From Bradyrhizobium sp. 190 (GTDB lineage: Bacteria; Pseudomonadota; Alphaproteobacteria; Rhizobiales; Xanthobacteraceae): 46,630 nucleotides of DNA. Below the pieces are notes generated by a model that ran no database searches, was not told the DNA's origin, and worked only from the letters and a program-made list of their open reading frames with translations. The stretch lies in the NCBI RefSeq assembly GCF_023073415.1, contig NZ_JADPJL010000030.1:1-46630 (forward strand). Direction: 5' to 3'. Shown piece after piece: positions 8,147 through 17,642 of this stretch (position 1 is its first letter; each line of letters starts with the position of its first letter). Both the position numbers and the translations under genes were made by a program.

Positions 8147-9697
8147 GTGAACGCGCTGTCCGAACAGATCCTTTCCGAATTGCGCCACCTGCTGAGCGAG
8201 ATGAGCGACGGCGGCAGCGTCGGTCCCTCCATCTACGACACGGCGCGAGCTCTGCAGTTCCACGGCAACGTCACCGGTCGGCAGGACGCATACGCGTGGC
8301 TCATCGCGCAGCAACAGGCCGACGGCGGATGGGGAAGCGCCGACTTCCCGCTGTTCCGCCATGCGCCCACGTGGGCGGCGTTGCTGGCATTGCAGCGTGC
8401 CGATCCTCTTCCCGGCGCTGCCGATGCAGTCCAGGCTGCAACCCGGTTCCTCGAGCGCCAGCCCGATCCCTACGCGCATGCGGTGCCGGAAGACGCGCCG
8501 ATCGGCGCGGAGCTGATCCTGCCGCAGTTGTGCGGCGAGGCCGCATCCTTGCTGGGCGGCGTGGCGTTTCCGCGCCACCCGGCGCTGTTGCCGTTGCGGC
8601 AAGCGTGCCTGGTCAAGCTGGGGGCGGCGGCGACGTTGCCGAGCGGCCATCCATTGCTGCACTCCTGGGAAGCCTGGGGGACGTCGCCGACCACCGCATG
8701 CCCGGATGACGACGGCAGCATCGGCATCAGTCCGGCGGCCACCGCCGCGTGTCGTGCGCACGCCGTGACACAGGGGAGCACGCCGCAGGTCGGGCGCGCC
8801 GACGCGTATCTGCAGGCGGCATCGCGAGCGACGCGCAGCGGCATCGAAGGTGTCGTTCCCAACGTCTGGCCGATCAATGTGTTCGAGCCATGCTGGTCGC
8901 TGTACACCCTGCATCTGGCCGGGCTGTTCGCGCATCCCGCGCTCGCCGAGGCGGTGCGCGTGATCGTCGCGCAGCTCGACGCCCGCCTGGGCGTGCGCGG
9001 TCTGGGCCCGGCCTTGCACTTCGCGGCCGATGCGGACGACACCGCCGTTGCGTTGTGCGTCCTGCGCCTTGCAGGCCGCGACCCGGCGGTCGATGCGTTG
9101 CGCCATTTCGAAATCGGCGAGCTGTTCGTCACCTTCCCCGGCGAGCGCAATGCCTCGGTGTCGACCAACATCCATGCCCTGCATGCGTTGCGACTGTTGG
9201 GAAAGCCCGCCGCCGGCACCAGCGCCTACGTCGAGGCCAATCGCAACCCGCACGGTCTATGGGACAACGAAAAATGGCACGTTTCGTGGCTGTATCCCAC
9301 CGCGCATGCGGTCGCTGCGCTGGCGCAAGGCAAGCCCCAGTGGCGCGACGAGCGCGCGCTGGCGGCGCTGCTGCAGGCGCAGCGCGACGACGGCGGCTGG
9401 GGCGCCGGTCGCGCGTCCACATTCGAGGAAACCGCCTATGCGCTATTCGCGTTGTACGTGATGGACGGGAGCGAAGAGCCGACAGGGCGCCGGCGCATCG
9501 CGCAGGCGGTGGCGCGTGCGCTGGAGTGGATGCTCGCCCGCCATGCGGCGCGTGCATTGCCGCAGACGCCGCTGTGGATCGGCAAGGAACTGTATTGCCC
9601 CACCCGGGTCGTGCGCGTGGCCGAACTCGCCGGGTTGTGGCTGGCGCTTCATTGGGGGCGGCGCGTCCTGGCCGAGGGAGCAGGAGCGGCGCCATGA
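8147..9697 (+). CDS. ent-Copalyl diphosphate synthase
   Basis: 516 residues from a GTG at 8147 with AAGGA about ten bases upstream. The class II diterpene cyclase motif DxDD is present as DADDTAV around residue 295, and QW-type repeats such as QQADGGWG near the N-terminus and QRDDGGWG near the C-terminus are visible. The enzyme protonates and cyclises GGPP to ent-CPP. It overlaps the next gene by four bases (ATGA), so CPS and KS are coupled, fitting their consecutive reactions. Length matches known bacterial CPS proteins. Confidence 0.92.
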   Translation: MNALSEQILSELRHLLSEMSDGGSVGPSIYDTARALQFHGNVTGRQDAYAWLIAQQQADGGWGSADFPLFRHAPTWAALLALQRADPLPGAADAVQAATRFLERQPDPYAHAVPEDAPIGAELILPQLCGEAASLLGGVAFPRHPALLPLRQACLVKLGAAATLPSGHPLLHSWEAWGTSPTTACPDDDGSIGISPAATAACRAHAVTQGSTPQVGRADAYLQAASRATRSGIEGVVPNVWPINVFEPCWSLYTLHLAGLFAHPALAEAVRVIVAQLDARLGVRGLGPALHFAADADDTAVALCVLRLAGRDPAVDALRHFEIGELFVTFPGERNASVSTNIHALHALRLLGKPAAGTSAYVEANRNPHGLWDNEKWHVSWLYPTAHAVAALAQGKPQWRDERALAALLQAQRDDGGWGAGRASTFEETAYALFALYVMDGSEEPTGRRRIAQAVARALEWMLARHAARALPQTPLWIGKELYCPTRVVRVAELAGLWLALHWGRRVLAEGAGAAP

Positions 9698-10596
9698 TCC
9701 AGACCGAACGCGCGCTGCAGAAGGTGCTGGAGTGGGGGCGTTCCCTGACCGCGTTCGCCGACGAGCATGCCGTGGAAGCGGTCAGGGGCGGCCAGTACAT
9801 CCTGCAGCGCATCCACCCGAGCCTACGCGACACCAGCGCCCGCACCGGCCGCGATCCGCAGGACGAAACGCTGATCGTGGCGTTCTATCGCGAACTGGCG
9901 CTGCTGTTCTGGCTCGACGATTGCAACGACCTTGGCCTGATCGCGCCGGAGCAGCTCGCCGCGGTGGAGCAGGCGCTGGGGCAGGGCGTGCCGTGCGCGC
10001 TCCCCGGATTCGAGGGCTGCGCTGTGCTGCGCGCTTCGCTGGCCGCGCTCGCCTACGATCGTCGCGACTATGCTCAGCTTCTCGACGATACCTGGTGCTA
10101 CTGCGCGGCGCTGCGCGCCGGACACGCGCAGGCGGCAGGGGCGGAACGCTGGTCCTACGCCGAGTACCTGCACAACGGCATCGATTCGATCGCCTACACG
10201 AACGTGTTCTGTTGCCTGTCGTTGCTGTGGGGGCTGGACATGGCGACCTTGCGCGCGCGTCCGGCGTTTCGCCAGGTCCTGCGGCTCATCTCCGCGATAG
10301 GGCGCCTGCAGAACGATCTGCATGGACGCGACAAGGACAGGTCGGCCGGCGAGGCCGACAACGCGGCGATCCTGCTGCTGCAGCGCTATCCGGCTATGCC
10401 TGTGGTGGAGTTCCTCAACGACGAGCTGGCCGGCCATACGCGCATGCTGCACCGGGTGATGGCGGAAGAACGCTTTCCCGCGCCGTGGGGACCGTTGATC
10501 GAGGCCATGGCGGCCATCCGCGCGCAGTACTACCAGACCTCGACCAGCCGCTACCGCAGCGACGCTGCGGGGGGAGGCCAGCGTGCGCCGGCCTGA
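9694..10596 (+). CDS. ent-Kaurene synthase
   Basis: 300 residues, starting in the ATGA overlap with CPS. The class I terpene synthase aspartate motif is visible as FWLDDCND (about residue 72), and the second metal site as QNDLHGRDKD followed by SAGEA (about 206). It ionises ent-CPP to ent-kaurene, the hydrocarbon then oxidised by CYP117. Bacterial KS proteins are about 300 residues long. No frameshift or odd residue was seen. Confidence 0.92.
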   Translation: MIQTERALQKVLEWGRSLTAFADEHAVEAVRGGQYILQRIHPSLRDTSARTGRDPQDETLIVAFYRELALLFWLDDCNDLGLIAPEQLAAVEQALGQGVPCALPGFEGCAVLRASLAALAYDRRDYAQLLDDTWCYCAALRAGHAQAAGAERWSYAEYLHNGIDSIAYTNVFCCLSLLWGLDMATLRARPAFRQVLRLISAIGRLQNDLHGRDKDRSAGEADNAAILLLQRYPAMPVVEFLNDELAGHTRMLHRVMAEERFPAPWGPLIEAMAAIRAQYYQTSTSRYRSDAAGGGQRAPA

Positions 10597-10681
10597 ATGC
10601 GCGGGAGGCGGCGGCGTGCGCGCGCTGCCGTCGGTCCGATCCGACGCAACGCCGTCGCCCGATGCGACGGATGGAGCGAGC

Positions 10682-11731
10682 ATGAGCGACACCGCCCTGA
10701 GCCGGCGCAAGGACGACCATCTGGACATCGTGCTGGATCGGCGAACGGCGCCGGCCACGGTCGCCGCCGGCTGGGAGTCCATCCGTTTCGAACACTGCGC
10801 ATTGCCCGAGTTGGACCTGACGCAGATCGACCTGCGCGCCTCGCTGCTGGGCAAGACCATGCGCGCGCCGCTGCTGATCAGCTCCATGACCGGCGGCATG
10901 CCACGCGCCGAGGCCATCAACCGGCATCTGGGCGAGGCAGCGCAAGCCTTGGGGACCGCCGTGTGCGTCGGTTCGCAGCGCGTGAGCCTGCAATCCCGCA
11001 ACTCCCAGGGGCTGACGCGCGCGCTGCGCCGCCTGGCCCCAGACATTCCCTTGCTGGCCAATATCGGCGCCGCGCAACTGCGCGAGGCCGACGGCCTGGA
11101 CCTGGCGCGCCGGGCGGTGGATGCGGCTGGAGGCCGATGGACTCATCGTCCATCTCAATCCGCTGCAGGAAGCGGTACAGCCGGAGGGCGACCGCGACTG
11201 GCGCGGCGTCCTGGCGCAGATCGCTCGCGCCGCGCGTAGCGTGGGCGTGCCGATCGTGGCCAAGGAAGTGGGGTCGGGCCTGTCCGCCTCGGTGGCCTGT
11301 GCGCTCGTCGAGGCGGGCGTGGCGGTGATCGATGTCGCCGGCGCCGGCGGCACCAGTTGGGCCGCGGTGGAGGGCGAGCGCGCCCGCGATGCCGCCGACC
11401 GTGCAGTGGCGATGGCGTTCGCCGATTGGGGGATTCGACCCCGGCCAGCGTGCAGGCGGTACGTCGGGCGCTGCCAACGGTGAAGCTGATCGCGTCGAGC
11501 GGGATCCGCGACGGCGTCGACGTGGCCAAGGCCATCCGCCTGGGCGCGGACATCGCCGGGCAGGCGGCCGGCGTGCTGCGTGCGGCTACGGTGTCCACCG
11601 AGGCGGTTGTCGCGCATTTCGAGATCGTCATCCGCCAGTTGGCCGTCGCCTGCTTCTGCACCGGCTCGGCTGATCTAGCGGCGTTGCGTCAGGCGCGCTT
11701 GTTGCCCTCGGCGCATCTGCCCGCCGGTTGA
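10682..11731 (+). pseudogene. idi: Type 2 isopentenyl-diphosphate isomerase, two compensating frameshifts
   Basis: From ATG 10682 (GGAG upstream) the product begins MSDTALSRRKDDHLDIVL, the start of FMN-dependent type 2 IDI, and continues with MTGG and ANIGAAQL. An extra G near 11122 shifts the frame; the match continues in the next frame (VHLNPLQEA, AKEVGSG, DVAGAGGTSW) until a C is lost near 11448, after which the first frame resumes (IASSGIRDG, LGADIAGQA) to 11731. The protein would supply DMAPP/IPP to GGPS. As written the gene is broken; because the two single-base changes cancel, a sequencing error or recent decay are both possible. It is the only damaged gene of the operon. Confidence 0.85.
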
Positions 11732-11847
11732 TGCCGGCGGCGGCGGGCGCCTAGTCTTACTGAGTCAGAAAGTCGCGGATGCGGGGGGATTCGCGCTGGT
11801 CGCGGATTTGTTAGGGTGCTGCTTCGTGATCAGGGAAGCGCCCCGCC

Positions 11848-11955
11848 ATGCCCGACTGGACAGCCGAGAGTGAAGCCGCATTCGACGCCTATGTCGATGC
11901 TTTGATCGGGGTGATCGGCCACGCCGAACGAGCTGAGCCCCTGAAGGGGTCGGAA
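11848..11955 (+). pseudogene. IS701-type transposase, N-terminal fragment
   Basis: Starting at ATG 11848 the frame reads MPDWTAESEAAFDAYVDALI and then GVIGHAERAEPLK, which I recognise as the N-terminus of IS701-family transposases common in rhizobia. The match stops near 11950, where group II intron-like sequence begins. The catalytic domain is absent. The bases just upstream (about 11775-11847) probably hold the left end of the insertion sequence. Confidence 0.6.
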
Positions 11956-11959
11956 CAAG

Positions 11960-12110
11960 GTGCGCCGGGAGACCGGCAAGGAGTAGATGGTGCAAGTCCA
12001 TTGCAATGAAGGAGTAGCGATCCACATTGACCCCGAGTCATGCGCGGTCGGTCGTGAGGAGACCGGTAACTTCTCTGGGGTCAAACACGGGTTGTTAGGC
12101 TCGAGCAGTC
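11960..12110 (+). mobile_element. Possible truncated group II intron, 5' part
   Basis: The sequence at 11960 starts GTGCGCC, like the complete intron at 13496, and continues with a GC-rich hairpin and the phrase GGTGCAAGTCC, frequent in the 5' domain of bacterial group II introns. It interrupts the IS701 fragment and ends before the ISKra4 gene; no reverse transcriptase follows. Intron identity is suggested by these short hallmarks only. Confidence 0.4.
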
Positions 12111-12136
12111 CATCAGCATCGTTTTGAGACAAAGCG

Positions 12137-13200
12137 ATGGCGGTGGAATGGACGGTTACGATCGAGGGCCGGAACGAATTTGGCGACACATGCCGGAAGG
12201 AGGTCCGCATAGACAAGAGCTGGGAGAGCCTGTTCGACGGCGACATCGGCTTGTCGATCGGCGATAGCAAGAAGATCATGGCAGCGCTGCAGAACGCGGT
12301 CGTGAATCATGAGGCGGAGACGTATGCCCTTCTTCGCCGGGTTTGCCCGGATTGCCATACGTTCCGACCGGTCAAGGACTACACGACACGCCGGATCCGA
12401 ACCGTCTTCGGCACCGTTGAGGTTCGCAATCCCCGATGGATGCTGTGCCGGGAATGCCATCCAGGGATGGTCGGTGCCTTCGCGCCGCTGAAGGAAATTT
12501 GTCCCGATCGAGCGGGAGCTGATGGAACTGACGGCGCGGCTAGGAAGCATGCTGCCCTACCGCCGGGCGGCGAAGGTGCTGGCCGATTTCCTGCCCACTG
12601 AACCGACTGAGACGCATGCGACCGTGCGCAAGCGTACCATCAGGATCGACAAGCGGCTCGACGACCAGGTCATGCAGGAAACTTGGCGCGCGAGGTCCCA
12701 AACGGATGACCGATGCCAGCTTGAGATGCAGCTTCCCGGAGATCGGCGCAAAGAGTTCGCCATCAGTATTGATACGGCGCACGTTCGTAGCGCTGATCAA
12801 CATTCGGCGCGAAATTTCGAGCTCGTCGTGGCCAGATGCGGCCGCGGGGGACGGGGAGAAAGGGGCGGTCGCTATTTCGTCACCGGCAGCACCGACCAGC
12901 AGGCAATCCGCGATCGTGCTCTTCACTCTCGCCAGGAAGTCGGATATCGCGGCTTTGGGGATGTGACGGTGATCTCGGACGGGGCCGAAATCCTAAAGCG
13001 GCTGCCCCGCGCCATGCCGAAACCAACGACCCACATCATCGACTGGTTTCATATTGCCATGAAGATCCAGCCCATGCAGCAGATCGCCGATCACATCGTA
13101 CGATCCCGATCAGGCCCCTTTGAAGCGCTTCCAACCATCGACAGGGACATCAGAGCCGTGAAGTGGCGTCTGTGGCATGGGCGGGTCGGCCGCGCGATCC
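12137..13200 (+). pseudogene. ISKra4-family transposase, frameshifted and 3'-truncated
   Basis: The first part (12137 to about 12505) reads MAVEWTVTIEGRNEFG, with C-x2-C zinc-ribbon pairs (CPDC, CREC) and VRNPRWMLC, typical of ISKra4 transposases. A small deletion near 12505 shifts the frame; the rest continues from 12522 (MELTARLGSMLPYRRAA) through DGAEILKRLPRA and IIDWFHIAMK, the catalytic region. The match is lost after about 13195, where an oppositely oriented IS5-type fragment begins, so the C-terminus is missing. It is inactive. Confidence 0.75.
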
Positions 13201-13212
13201 TAGGGTCCAGAT

Positions 13213-13490
13213 TCAATTGAGCCAATATGCGACGAGAGCGGCGAGATGAACAGCGGCCAAGAAATTCCGGGCGAGCTTGTCGTATCGGGTGGCGATACGG
13301 CGGAAGTCTTTGAGCCTGCAAAAGCAGCGCTCGATGACATTTCGGCCTTTGTAGGCGCGTTTGTTGAAGCGATGGATGACGACGCGGTTAGATTTGTTGG
13401 GAATGGGCGGCGCGAGCGCCAGAACATCGGGCGCCGCCGCGATATCGGCATCCTGGCCTCGGGTCTCAGATGCAGGACGACTCTATGGCT
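13213..13490 (-). pseudogene. IS5-family transposase, C-terminal fragment
   Basis: On the minus strand the frame ending at the TGA at 13215-13213 reads KDFRRIATRYDKLARNFLAA and ends AYWLN, preceded by NKRAYKGRNVIERCFCRL, the well-known C-terminus of IS5-group DDE transposases. Its upstream part is cut near 13490, where the group II intron starts. The fragment has also replaced the 3' end of the ISKra4 gene, showing successive insertions. Confidence 0.75.
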
Positions 13491-13495
13491 TGCTT

Positions 13496-15397
13496 GTGCG
13501 CCAGGTAAGCTGGCGTTTTCCTGCCGGTGAGAGACCGGTCCGGGTAGGCCGTAGCGGGCGCCCGGTAGCGAGTGTTGCGTGGTCGCCGGCGACGGCGGGT
13601 GCGAAGCGTACACAGCGATTGTGTGGGGTGAGCTATTGAGCCGCGAAAGCCATAAAACCGCAGAGGCCGAGCCGGTAAGCAACGTCGAAGGCAACATGTG
13701 CGGTCCCGCGATGCGAGGGACTGACGCTCTGCCGTGGTCGAAGAACCCATCACGCACAAAAGGAAGACGTCGGAACCTGGGAGGTCTCACGTTCGGCCGA
13801 TGGACAGGTCGTCCCCCAAGGCCCGCATCGGGAAGGTGAGGAGCCGTAGCCGATGACGCACGAACGTGAGAAGTCAGACCCCGCCGTAGTAGCTGTGAAG
13901 CCGGTGAACAACGCGGAGCGATCCGCCGCGGAGTCGGTTGAGCCAAGGGCAGGGGCCAAGGGGAATGCGAGCCAGCACAGCACGGGCCGGGCACAGAAAC
14001 GGGTGACCGTGTCACAGGGGCTGGAGCGCATACGGCAAGTAGCAAGGCAAAGGACAAAGGAGAAGTTCACCACGCTGCTCCATCACATCAGCACAGATCA
14101 CCTCGAACAGGCGTTCCTCGAACTCAAAGAGGACGCGGCAGCGGGAGTGGATGGGCTGAGGTGGCAGGACTATGCGGCAGATCTTGAGCGCAATCTCGAG
14201 GATCTGCATGCACGGGTCCATCGGGGAGCGTATCGGGCGCAACCAAGCCGACGGGTTTATATACCCAAGCCGGATGGCCGACAGCGCCCGTTGGCGGTTG
14301 CTGCGTTAGAGGACAAGATCGTCCAACGGGCGACGACCGCACTGCTGAACGCGATCTACGAGGAAGACTTCCTCGGGTTCAGTTACGGGTTCCGGCCGGG
14401 GCGCGGCACGCACGATGCGCTTGACGCGCTCTGTGTCGGAATCGACAGCAGGAAGGTGAACTTCATACTGGACGCCGACATCCGGTCGTTCTTCGACGAG
14501 GTGAGCAAAGACTGGCTCATCCGATTCGTGGAGCATCGGATCGGCGACAAGCGCATCATCCGCCTGATCCAGAAGTGGCTGAGGGCGGGCATCCTGGAAG
14601 ACGGGATCGTGGCGGTCAGCGACAAGGGGACAGGACAGGGCGCGGTGATCTCACCGCTCCTGGCCAACGTCTACCTGCACTACGCCTTCGATCTTTGGGC
14701 CGAGCGCTGGCGAAAGCGCGAGGCCGCGGGCGACATGATCATCGTGCGCTACGCCGATGACATTATCGTCGGCTTCGAACACGAGGCCGACGCCCGGCGC
14801 TTTCTGGAGGCCATGCGCGAGCGGTTAGGAGAGTTCGCACTGTCGCTAAACCCGGACAAGACCCGCCTGATCGAGTTCGGCCGCCATGCGGCGGCGAACC
14901 GCGAGAGGCGCGGGTTGGGCAAGCCGGAGACCTTCAACTTCCTGGGCTTCAGCTTTATCTGCGGCAAGTCGCGTCGCGGCAAGTTCCTCCTCAAGAGGAA
15001 AACCCGGCGAGACCGCATGCGGGCGAAGCTGCAAGCCATCAAGCAGGAGCTGCGGCAGCGCAGGCACCAGCCGATCTCGGTCCAGGGGAAATGGCTGAGA
15101 CAGGTCGTCAAGGGCTACTTCAACTATCATGCCGTGCCGACCAACAGTCAGGCGCTGGCTGCATTCCGCTTCTTCGTCACCGAACTCTGGCAACGATCGC
15201 TCAGGCGACGCAGCCAGAAAGACAGCACGACCTGGGAGCAGATCACGCAGTTGGCCAAAGATTGGCTCCCGAAACCGACTACCCTTCATCCATGGCCTGA
15301 AATACGCTTCGCCGTCACCCACCCAAGGTGGGAGCCGTATGCGGGAAAGCCGCACGTACGGTTCTGTGCGGGGGGCGCTCAGCAATGAGCGTCCCTA
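13496..15397 (+). mobile_element. Group II intron, apparently complete
   Basis: The 5' end GTGCGCC lies at 13496, followed by about 350 bases of structured RNA, the encoded reverse transcriptase, and a 3' region with a domain V-like hairpin: GAGCCGTATGCGGG, a GAAA-type turn, then CGCACGTACGGTTC (about 15331-15365). A final domain VI-like stem (GGGGCGCTCAGCAATGAGCG) leads to an end near CCCTAC. Domain V and the encoded protein are the firm parts; the exact ends are estimated from the usual GTGCG start and AC end. It interrupts the IS5-type fragment. Confidence 0.75.
13853..15388 (+). CDS. Group II intron reverse transcriptase/maturase (LtrA type)
   Basis: 511 residues. Reverse transcriptase signatures: RPLAVAALEDKIVQ, YGFRPGRGTHDAL, the catalytic YADD (IIVRYADDIIVGF, about residue 300) and LNPDKTRLIEFG. 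A maturase domain follows (NFLGFSF, then KGYFNYHAVPTN). No HNH endonuclease domain is visible after the maturase region. The C-terminal tail overlaps the domain V RNA. It serves splicing and retrohoming of its own intron. The frame is intact, in contrast to the neighbouring insertion sequences, so this may be the youngest element in the cluster. Confidence 0.92.
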   Translation: MTHEREKSDPAVVAVKPVNNAERSAAESVEPRAGAKGNASQHSTGRAQKRVTVSQGLERIRQVARQRTKEKFTTLLHHISTDHLEQAFLELKEDAAAGVDGLRWQDYAADLERNLEDLHARVHRGAYRAQPSRRVYIPKPDGRQRPLAVAALEDKIVQRATTALLNAIYEEDFLGFSYGFRPGRGTHDALDALCVGIDSRKVNFILDADIRSFFDEVSKDWLIRFVEHRIGDKRIIRLIQKWLRAGILEDGIVAVSDKGTGQGAVISPLLANVYLHYAFDLWAERWRKREAAGDMIIVRYADDIIVGFEHEADARRFLEAMRERLGEFALSLNPDKTRLIEFGRHAAANRERRGLGKPETFNFLGFSFICGKSRRGKFLLKRKTRRDRMRAKLQAIKQELRQRRHQPISVQGKWLRQVVKGYFNYHAVPTNSQALAAFRFFVTELWQRSLRRRSQKDSTTWEQITQLAKDWLPKPTTLHPWPEIRFAVTHPRWEPYAGKPHVRFCAGGAQQ

Positions 15398-15628
15398 CCG
15401 CGATCCATGTTGAAGGGGCTGACGTGCGCGTCGAAAATCGGGTTTGTCACACGGATAAAGATCCAGAGGACAGAGGACAAATTCGCGTGTAGTTCCAGTT
15501 CTTATCTCGAAGAGAAAAATCCGCTTGAATAGTTGTCGATGACCATTGATATGGTAATGGGAAGCAGTTGCGTCTTCGCCAAAAACAAGACGCTACAGGC
15601 AGATGTGCAAAGCGAAATCGGAGAACAC

Positions 15629-15802
15629 GTGGCAAAAAGCACCAAGCGCAAAGAGTATAGTAAGGATGACGTCAAGCTGCTCAAAGCGCACTCAAAGGCC
15701 CGCACCCCTGTAGCTAGGGTTTCAAAGCTTATGAAGCGATCCGAGGGCTCTCTAAGACAGAAAGCACGTACCTTGGGGATTGGCTTGGGTCACCAGCGCT
15801 GA
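15629..15802 (+). CDS. Small conserved hypothetical protein (helix-turn-helix-like)
   Basis: 57 residues from GTG 15629 with GGAG upstream. The sequence begins VAKSTKRKEYSKDDVKLLK and ends RQKARTLGIGLGHQR. It is rich in lysine and arginine, and I recall short proteins with this K-rich start and GLGH end from rhizobial genomes, sometimes described as SANT/Myb-like. An ATG farther upstream in the same frame would add a leader that does not look like part of the family. Function unknown; DNA binding is plausible from charge and the RSEGSLRQKA helix. Confidence 0.6.
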   Translation: MAKSTKRKEYSKDDVKLLKAHSKARTPVARVSKLMKRSEGSLRQKARTLGIGLGHQR

Positions 15803-16711
15803 GATACGCGTCAATGTTCGGAAATCGACCGGCGTGATGATCGAGACGGCCAGGCGGCTTACGACCGCCGGGCCACCTGATCGTTTCAGGTCCCTGCGCC
15901 CGAGGGACAGCTCGCGCGATGAACGAGCTGACCGATTTCCCGATAGACCGGCTCACTTGGCCTAAACCTCGTCGAGTGTCATGGTTTCAATCAGGGGCTG
16001 ATAAACCCGACTCGTTCGTCTCAAGTGCGGCTTACATCGGTGAATATAGATTTACCGAGCCCGGAAATACGGTCCGCGAGCGTGCCGGCGGATCATCATC
16101 TCGGCCGGTAGACGTCATTCGGCGCTGAGCCATCTCCCTCTGCCTCCACCCTTCTCGAGGCGCGGCGACTGGAATCTAGTTGCCCCGAAGAGGGAGCTTG
16201 GCACCATTTTTTCCGAGTCCGTGGGCGCCGGCATCGTCGGCCTACAGCATTAGCGGCCTGCGGCTGACGCAGATCGCTCTGATGATGCTGCCGGCCGGCA
16301 AGGCGGAAGGGAATAGCCGCGGTCCGGCCTACGGCGACAATATAAAGGTACTCCGGCAGGAGATGTGCGTCCAGCAGGCGCAGAAGCGTACAAGTATTTT
16401 GTATGTTCATGCGGAGCCGCGCCGGCATCCTCTTGTATGCGGGATTTGTTGTGAGGTGAGCAAAGCGGTACTGAACATTGTTCATCGTCATCATCGAGGC
16501 CGTCGATTTCGCCGCCGCGACTGCCGCGCGCGGACAGCGCGGCGGCCGCGGCAGACTCCATGGCGGCAATGAGAATTGAATTGCGGGCCGCACTCGCTAG
16601 CAGCAGGCCGCATTTGCGGTAAGATCGTCTCATCTGGTATCCGACAAACGATTGAATCTGACGTCCTTCGAATGCGGGAGCTGCTCCTTGCTGCACTTTC
16701 GATATGTTGCC
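15803..16711. other. No gene seen (about 900 bases)
   Basis: Only short overlapping frames on both strands, with mixed base composition and no recognisable protein. I found no sigma-54 promoter, nod box or obvious insertion-sequence ends. It may be decayed sequence between the mobile-element cluster and the nif region. Confidence 0.4.
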
Positions 16712-17266
16712 TCAGGCAATTTTAAGCGTGTCGCCGCCGATTTCGCGGTTGCAAGGGCAGAGCTCATCAGTCTGTATCGCATCCAGAACGCGTAACGTGT
16801 CCGTCGGGCTGCGGCCGACATTGAGGCTTGTCGCATAGACATGCTGGATCGTGTTCTCAGGATCGACGATGAAGGTGTAGCGATGCGCGATGCCATCACG
16901 CGATCGCACTCCAAGGCCATCGACCAGTGCGCCCTTGGTGTCGGCAAACTGCCAGATCGATAGACGGTGCAGATCCTTGTGCTCACGCCGCCAGGCGAGC
17001 TTGCAGAACTCGTTATCGGTCAAGCCACCAAGCACGATTGCATCGCGATCGGCGAAATGCTTGGACAGGCGAGCAAACTCAGCGATTTCGGTCGGGCAGA
17101 CGAATGTGAAATCCTTCGGGTAAAAGAAGATGACTTTCCATTTTCCGGGGAAACTCCTCTCAGTCAGCGTCTCGAAGGCGCTCTGCCCGTTCTCCTCTTG
17201 CAGGTGAAAGCCGGGCTTCACGCCTGTGATGTCGAAGGGCGGCAACTTACTTCCAATTCCAGGCAT
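16712..17266 (-). CDS. Peroxiredoxin (AhpC/Prx family), divergent from nifH
   Basis: 184 residues from ATG 17266 on the minus strand; a longer in-frame start at 17317 adds a cysteine-rich leader that crosses the likely transcription start. The peroxidatic cysteine is in FYPKDFTFVCPTEI (about residue 50) and the resolving cysteine in ELCPCNREIG near the C-terminus, so it is a typical 2-Cys enzyme with a short tail. It reduces hydrogen peroxide and organic peroxides in the cytoplasm. A sigma-54 promoter lies about 55 bases upstream on its strand, suggesting co-induction with nitrogenase to protect it from peroxide. Confidence 0.88.
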   Translation of the reverse strand: MPGIGSKLPPFDITGVKPGFHLQEENGQSAFETLTERSFPGKWKVIFFYPKDFTFVCPTEIAEFARLSKHFADRDAIVLGGLTDNEFCKLAWRREHKDLHRLSIWQFADTKGALVDGLGVRSRDGIAHRYTFIVDPENTIQHVYATSLNVGRSPTDTLRVLDAIQTDELCPCNREIGGDTLKIA

Positions 17267-17318
17267 ATTGTCCTCACAACATCGCGTCACACGGAAACAG
17301 CGTTCCGCGACTGGCAAA

Positions 17319-17333
17319 GCAAGCGATATGCCA
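17319..17333 (-). promoter_or_regulatory. Sigma-54 promoter for the peroxiredoxin gene
   Basis: Read on the minus strand: TGGCATATCGCTTGC, i.e. TGGCATA-N4-TTGC with GG and GC correctly spaced. The expected transcription start near 17308 lies about 40 bases before ATG 17266. No separate TGT-N10-ACA was found on its side, so it may share the site at 17544-17559 with nifH, about 210 bp upstream. Confidence 0.6.
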
Positions 17334-17543
17334 CCCGATCTGACGGCAAGTACCCATCATGCCGGTCGTGGAACATTCGCCTTTGATGATGGCGGTGTCC
17401 TCGAACCCCATCTGCACCGTGTGGTCTCCTCAATTGTCTCGGGCGTACGGCCCGGCATTCCCCGTTCCGCGCTCTTTCGCCCGACACTCGTAGTGGAATC
17501 CACGCGCCGGGCTTTGTCGGGTTTCTCTCAGAACCCTTGCCGC

Positions 17544-17559
17544 TGTCGGGTCCGCCACA
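17544..17559 (+). promoter_or_regulatory. NifA upstream activator site before nifH
   Basis: TGT at 17544-17546, ten bases, ACA at 17557-17559, the NifA consensus. It is about 70 bp upstream of the nifH -24 box. A half-matching TGT-N10-TCA lies at 17515-17530. The site stands between the divergent peroxiredoxin and nifH genes and could serve both. Confidence 0.75.
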
Positions 17560-17626
17560 GCATCCGGTCTCGGACGCTGCGCTATTAGTCGAGCCTAGTC
17601 AGATGCTTAACGCGCGTGCGAACGAA

Positions 17627-17642
17627 TGGCACGCCAGTTGCT
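17627..17642 (+). promoter_or_regulatory. Sigma-54 promoter of nifH
   Basis: TGGCACGCCAGTTGCT, an exact RpoN -24/-12 match. It differs from the copy before the gibberellin operon at two of the four spacer bases only. The leader to nifH ATG 17800 is about 150 bases. It likely transcribes nifH and nifQ. Confidence 0.85.

Noticed and set aside
16630..16660. Possible nod box near a sequence resembling ACAAACGATTGAATCTGA
   Set aside because: Only a short core resembles the motif; the rest of the 47-bp nod box and a nod gene downstream are absent.
17287..17487. Small minus-strand gene between the peroxiredoxin and nifH
   Set aside because: It would overlap the peroxiredoxin sigma-54 promoter and has no recognisable family.
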